Positions 32,417 to 33,924 of a DNA stretch of 33,924 bases are shown here, in pieces. The DNA comes from Candidatus Thorarchaeota archaeon (GTDB taxonomy: Archaea; Asgardarchaeota; Thorarchaeia; Thorarchaeales; Thorarchaeaceae). The DNA lies in contig SDOA01000039.1 of assembly GCA_004524595.1 (NCBI GenBank), positions 1 through 33,924 on the forward strand. The letters are read 5' to 3'. Position 1 is the first letter of the stretch. Every line of letters begins with the position of its first letter. A program made the translations under genes and the position numbers. The notes below the pieces were generated by a model. That model worked only from the letters and a program-made list of their open reading frames with translations, was not told where the DNA came from and made no database searches.

Positions 32417-33322
32417 CTATTTTGTTGGGTATTCTGCTAACTCTGTTCTGAAATCCTGTCCTTTAGTTATGATGTCTTTTGAGTCTTGGGTAATAATCGC
32501 AAATCTATAGGTGATTGTTGTTGCAGTGCTATTCCAAAAAATGAACTCGGGAGGGAGCGCAAAAGTTTCATCCCATTTCCGACATACCGATTCAAAATAT
32601 TTTTGGACTACTGGTCTTGAGCATGTACGTTCTAATTCTATGTCAAACGTATATCGAAAGACCTCATCACCTTTGGTCAAATACCGTAGCTTGTCAATTG
32701 CATTATCAAATCGAGAATCATTATCGTCTTCGTGATCAAACAGTCCAAGACGATACTCCAAACCACGCTCATCAAAATAGTCGTCAATACGGACTCTGAA
32801 ATTTGTCATCTTTGAGTCCACACTCATTGAATTGGGAATGAATTGACGTGTATGATCTGGTCTAAGGATTCGAGTATAGTTCAGTGTTATCTCTAGGACC
32901 ATACCTTCAGAGTCACCCATGCGAATATAGTCTCCTACTCTAAAAGGTCTGGCAACTAGAATGTAGACACCACTTACAATATTCTGAAGAGCTCTTGAGA
33001 AAGCAAGACCAATCGCAGTACCTAGTAATGCACCACCAGCTAGGACGTAAGCACCTATAGTTTCACCAGCTAGTGATAAAATCACCAGTAAAGCCACTGA
33101 AAAGTAGAATAACCGTATCCCGAATACTGTTCCACTCGTTGCTTCCCGTGGCATTCCAACTTTCTTGAACGACACTTTCACGAATCTGATAGTAATCAGA
33201 TAGAGGATGTAAAGAAAGACAAAGAAGGGTAAGGCAGCGATAAGACCTGCATACTCCTCGAGCCCAAATGGTGTTAGGAGTATCTTCAGATATTCTACAA
33301 AGTAACTAAAGATGTCTTGCAA
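32417..33322 (-). CDS. MscS-family small-conductance mechanosensitive channel
   Basis: A 301-residue membrane channel that opens under membrane tension to relieve osmotic shock. Three helices are seen (about 24-48, 66-86 and 90-118); the third is the Gly/Ala-rich pore helix GAYVLAGGALLGTAIGLAFSRALQNIVSG. The conserved beta domain ARPFRVGDYIRMGDSEGMVLEI followed by TRILRPDHTRQFIPNSMS is diagnostic. The C-terminal alpha/beta domain is shorter and more divergent. The start is a TTG with GGGAG about ten bases upstream; the frame is closed by a stop a little further up, and no ATG occurs before the pore region. It is convergent with the toroid-protein gene. Confidence 0.92.
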   Translation of the reverse strand: MQDIFSYFVEYLKILLTPFGLEEYAGLIAALPFFVFLYILYLITIRFVKVSFKKVGMPREATSGTVFGIRLFYFSVALLVILSLAGETIGAYVLAGGALLGTAIGLAFSRALQNIVSGVYILVARPFRVGDYIRMGDSEGMVLEITLNYTRILRPDHTRQFIPNSMSVDSKMTNFRVRIDDYFDERGLEYRLGLFDHEDDNDSRFDNAIDKLRYLTKGDEVFRYTFDIELERTCSRPVVQKYFESVCRKWDETFALPPEFIFWNSTATTITYRFAIITQDSKDIITKGQDFRTELAEYPTK

Positions 33323-33376
33323 TTGCTGATGGCTCCCAAATGATTATGACGCGACAGAAAAATCATGGATTAATTC

Positions 33377-33924
33377 TTATGGGTTGAGAACGGTTGCACC
33401 TCGGATGATGATTTCTCGTCTATTTTCAGGTATAGTGACTTTGTAACCAACATTGGTATGATTACTGCGCATCTCCATTATGCAAAAACCAAGTCCATAG
33501 CAAAATACAGAGGAGTCTGGTGTGATCTTGATAAAGACCATTCTTGTACCAGCAGTCTCTGCATCAGTATTCAGGTTCATCCTTCCAATCCGAGACTGAC
33601 TCATAGCCCATTTTGCATCAGGAGTGTCAAACGGAACCATTTCAGCAGTACCTCTAAACATGGCATAACTTGCAGGAACGAAGCGCATCCATTAGTGAGG
33701 AAAAGTCACCACTAAAGAAACCAATGGATTCTTGCGAATATTGCGCAATTTGATATAGTTCTCACCCACTAGAATGTATAATGCAAAAGGAGAGCTTGAA
33801 GAAGATACACCGTAGATGATACCTGTTGAGTGAGGTCGTCCCTTTGAATCGATAGTAGTAAGGACACCAAAGGTCTACTTAGGAATCGCCTTCTCAACAC
33901 TTGTAAAACTGCATCTATCCCTAG
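33377..33924 (-). pseudogene. Interrupted PNPOx-like flavoprotein gene (two in-frame stops, cut by window edge)
   Basis: One minus-strand frame from the right edge to 33377 reads as a pyridoxamine 5'-phosphate oxidase-like split-barrel protein. The segment FGVLTTIDSKGRPHSTG, then YIKLRNIRKNPLVSLVV, is the typical flavin-binding pattern, continued by MRFVPASYAMFRGTAEMVPFD and IPENRREI at the end. The frame is broken by TAG at 33875-33877, just before TFGVLTT, and by TAA at 33692-33694, between FPH and WMRF. No frameshift is present; only two codons differ from a continuous reading. The 103-residue open frame starting at the ATG 33688 is therefore the C-terminal part of this gene, not a separate protein. 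Either the gene is decaying or the assembly has errors. The N-terminal end lies outside the window. Confidence 0.75.

Noticed and set aside
33458..33715. Plus-strand frame of 85 codons near the right edge
   Set aside because: Its composition (many His, Cys and Ser) looks like an antisense shadow, and the minus strand carries a recognisable PNPOx-like reading.
33692..33877. Recoding of TAG or TAA (pyrrolysine or read-through) in the PNPOx-like gene
   Set aside because: Two different stop codons would both need recoding, and both are used as ordinary stops in neighbouring genes. No recoding element is visible.
1..33924. CRISPR array, insertion sequence, prophage or integrase
   Set aside because: No regularly spaced repeats, transposase, integrase or phage structural gene was seen on either strand.

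Overview
The window reads as chromosomal DNA from an archaeon. Several genes have archaeal BRE/TATA-like boxes about 25 bases upstream of a start codon with little or no leader. Others have GGAG or GGTG ribosome sites. The mix of genes (tungsten-type aldehyde ferredoxin oxidoreductase, a RuBisCO-like protein, tetrahydrofolate one-carbon enzymes, lipoate ligase, oligopeptide importer) suggests an Asgard archaeon, perhaps Thorarchaeia-like. That placement is inference from gene content and was not tested by phylogeny. I saw no rRNA, tRNA, CRISPR array, insertion sequence or phage gene.

Layout. 1-230: tail of a possible gene and a terminator. 231-7358: a complete peptide ABC importer, with the binding protein divergent from a permease-permease-ATPase-ATPase operon; the second permease is greatly enlarged. 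7416-9691: four proteins of unknown function, three of them membrane proteins. 9692-9940: a divergent promoter region rich in inverted repeats. 9941-15427: PHP phosphoesterase, SCP2-like lipid-binding protein, nitronate monooxygenase-like flavoprotein, iron alcohol dehydrogenase and AOR. 15439-18762: PepD dipeptidase, PAP2 phosphatase and an acetoacetate decarboxylase-like protein. 18763-21242: two-gene ABC-2 exporter. 21349-24550: lipoate ligase, double GNAT protein and galactokinase-like GHMP kinase. 24557-28689 (minus strand): formate-THF ligase, FolD, and fused formiminotransferase-cyclodeaminase. 28868-32391: Old Yellow Enzyme-like reductase, RuBisCO-like protein and an alpha/alpha-toroid protein. 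32417-33322: MscS channel. 33377-33924: remnant of a PNPOx-like flavoprotein gene broken by two in-frame stops.

How the genes fit together. The picture is a peptide- and amino-acid-using heterotroph. Peptides enter through the ABC importer and may be cut by PepD. Histidine-derived formimino groups would pass through the FTCD fusion to methenyl-THF, then through FolD to formyl-THF, from which formate-THF ligase run in reverse could make ATP. The alcohol dehydrogenase and AOR could interconvert alcohols, aldehydes and acids with NAD(P)H and ferredoxin. The most interesting segments are the catalytically degenerate RuBisCO-like gene, which shares a near-identical promoter element with the neighbouring flavin reductase; the palindrome cluster at 9852-9937; the rebuilt OppC-type permease; and the doubly interrupted flavoprotein gene at the right edge.
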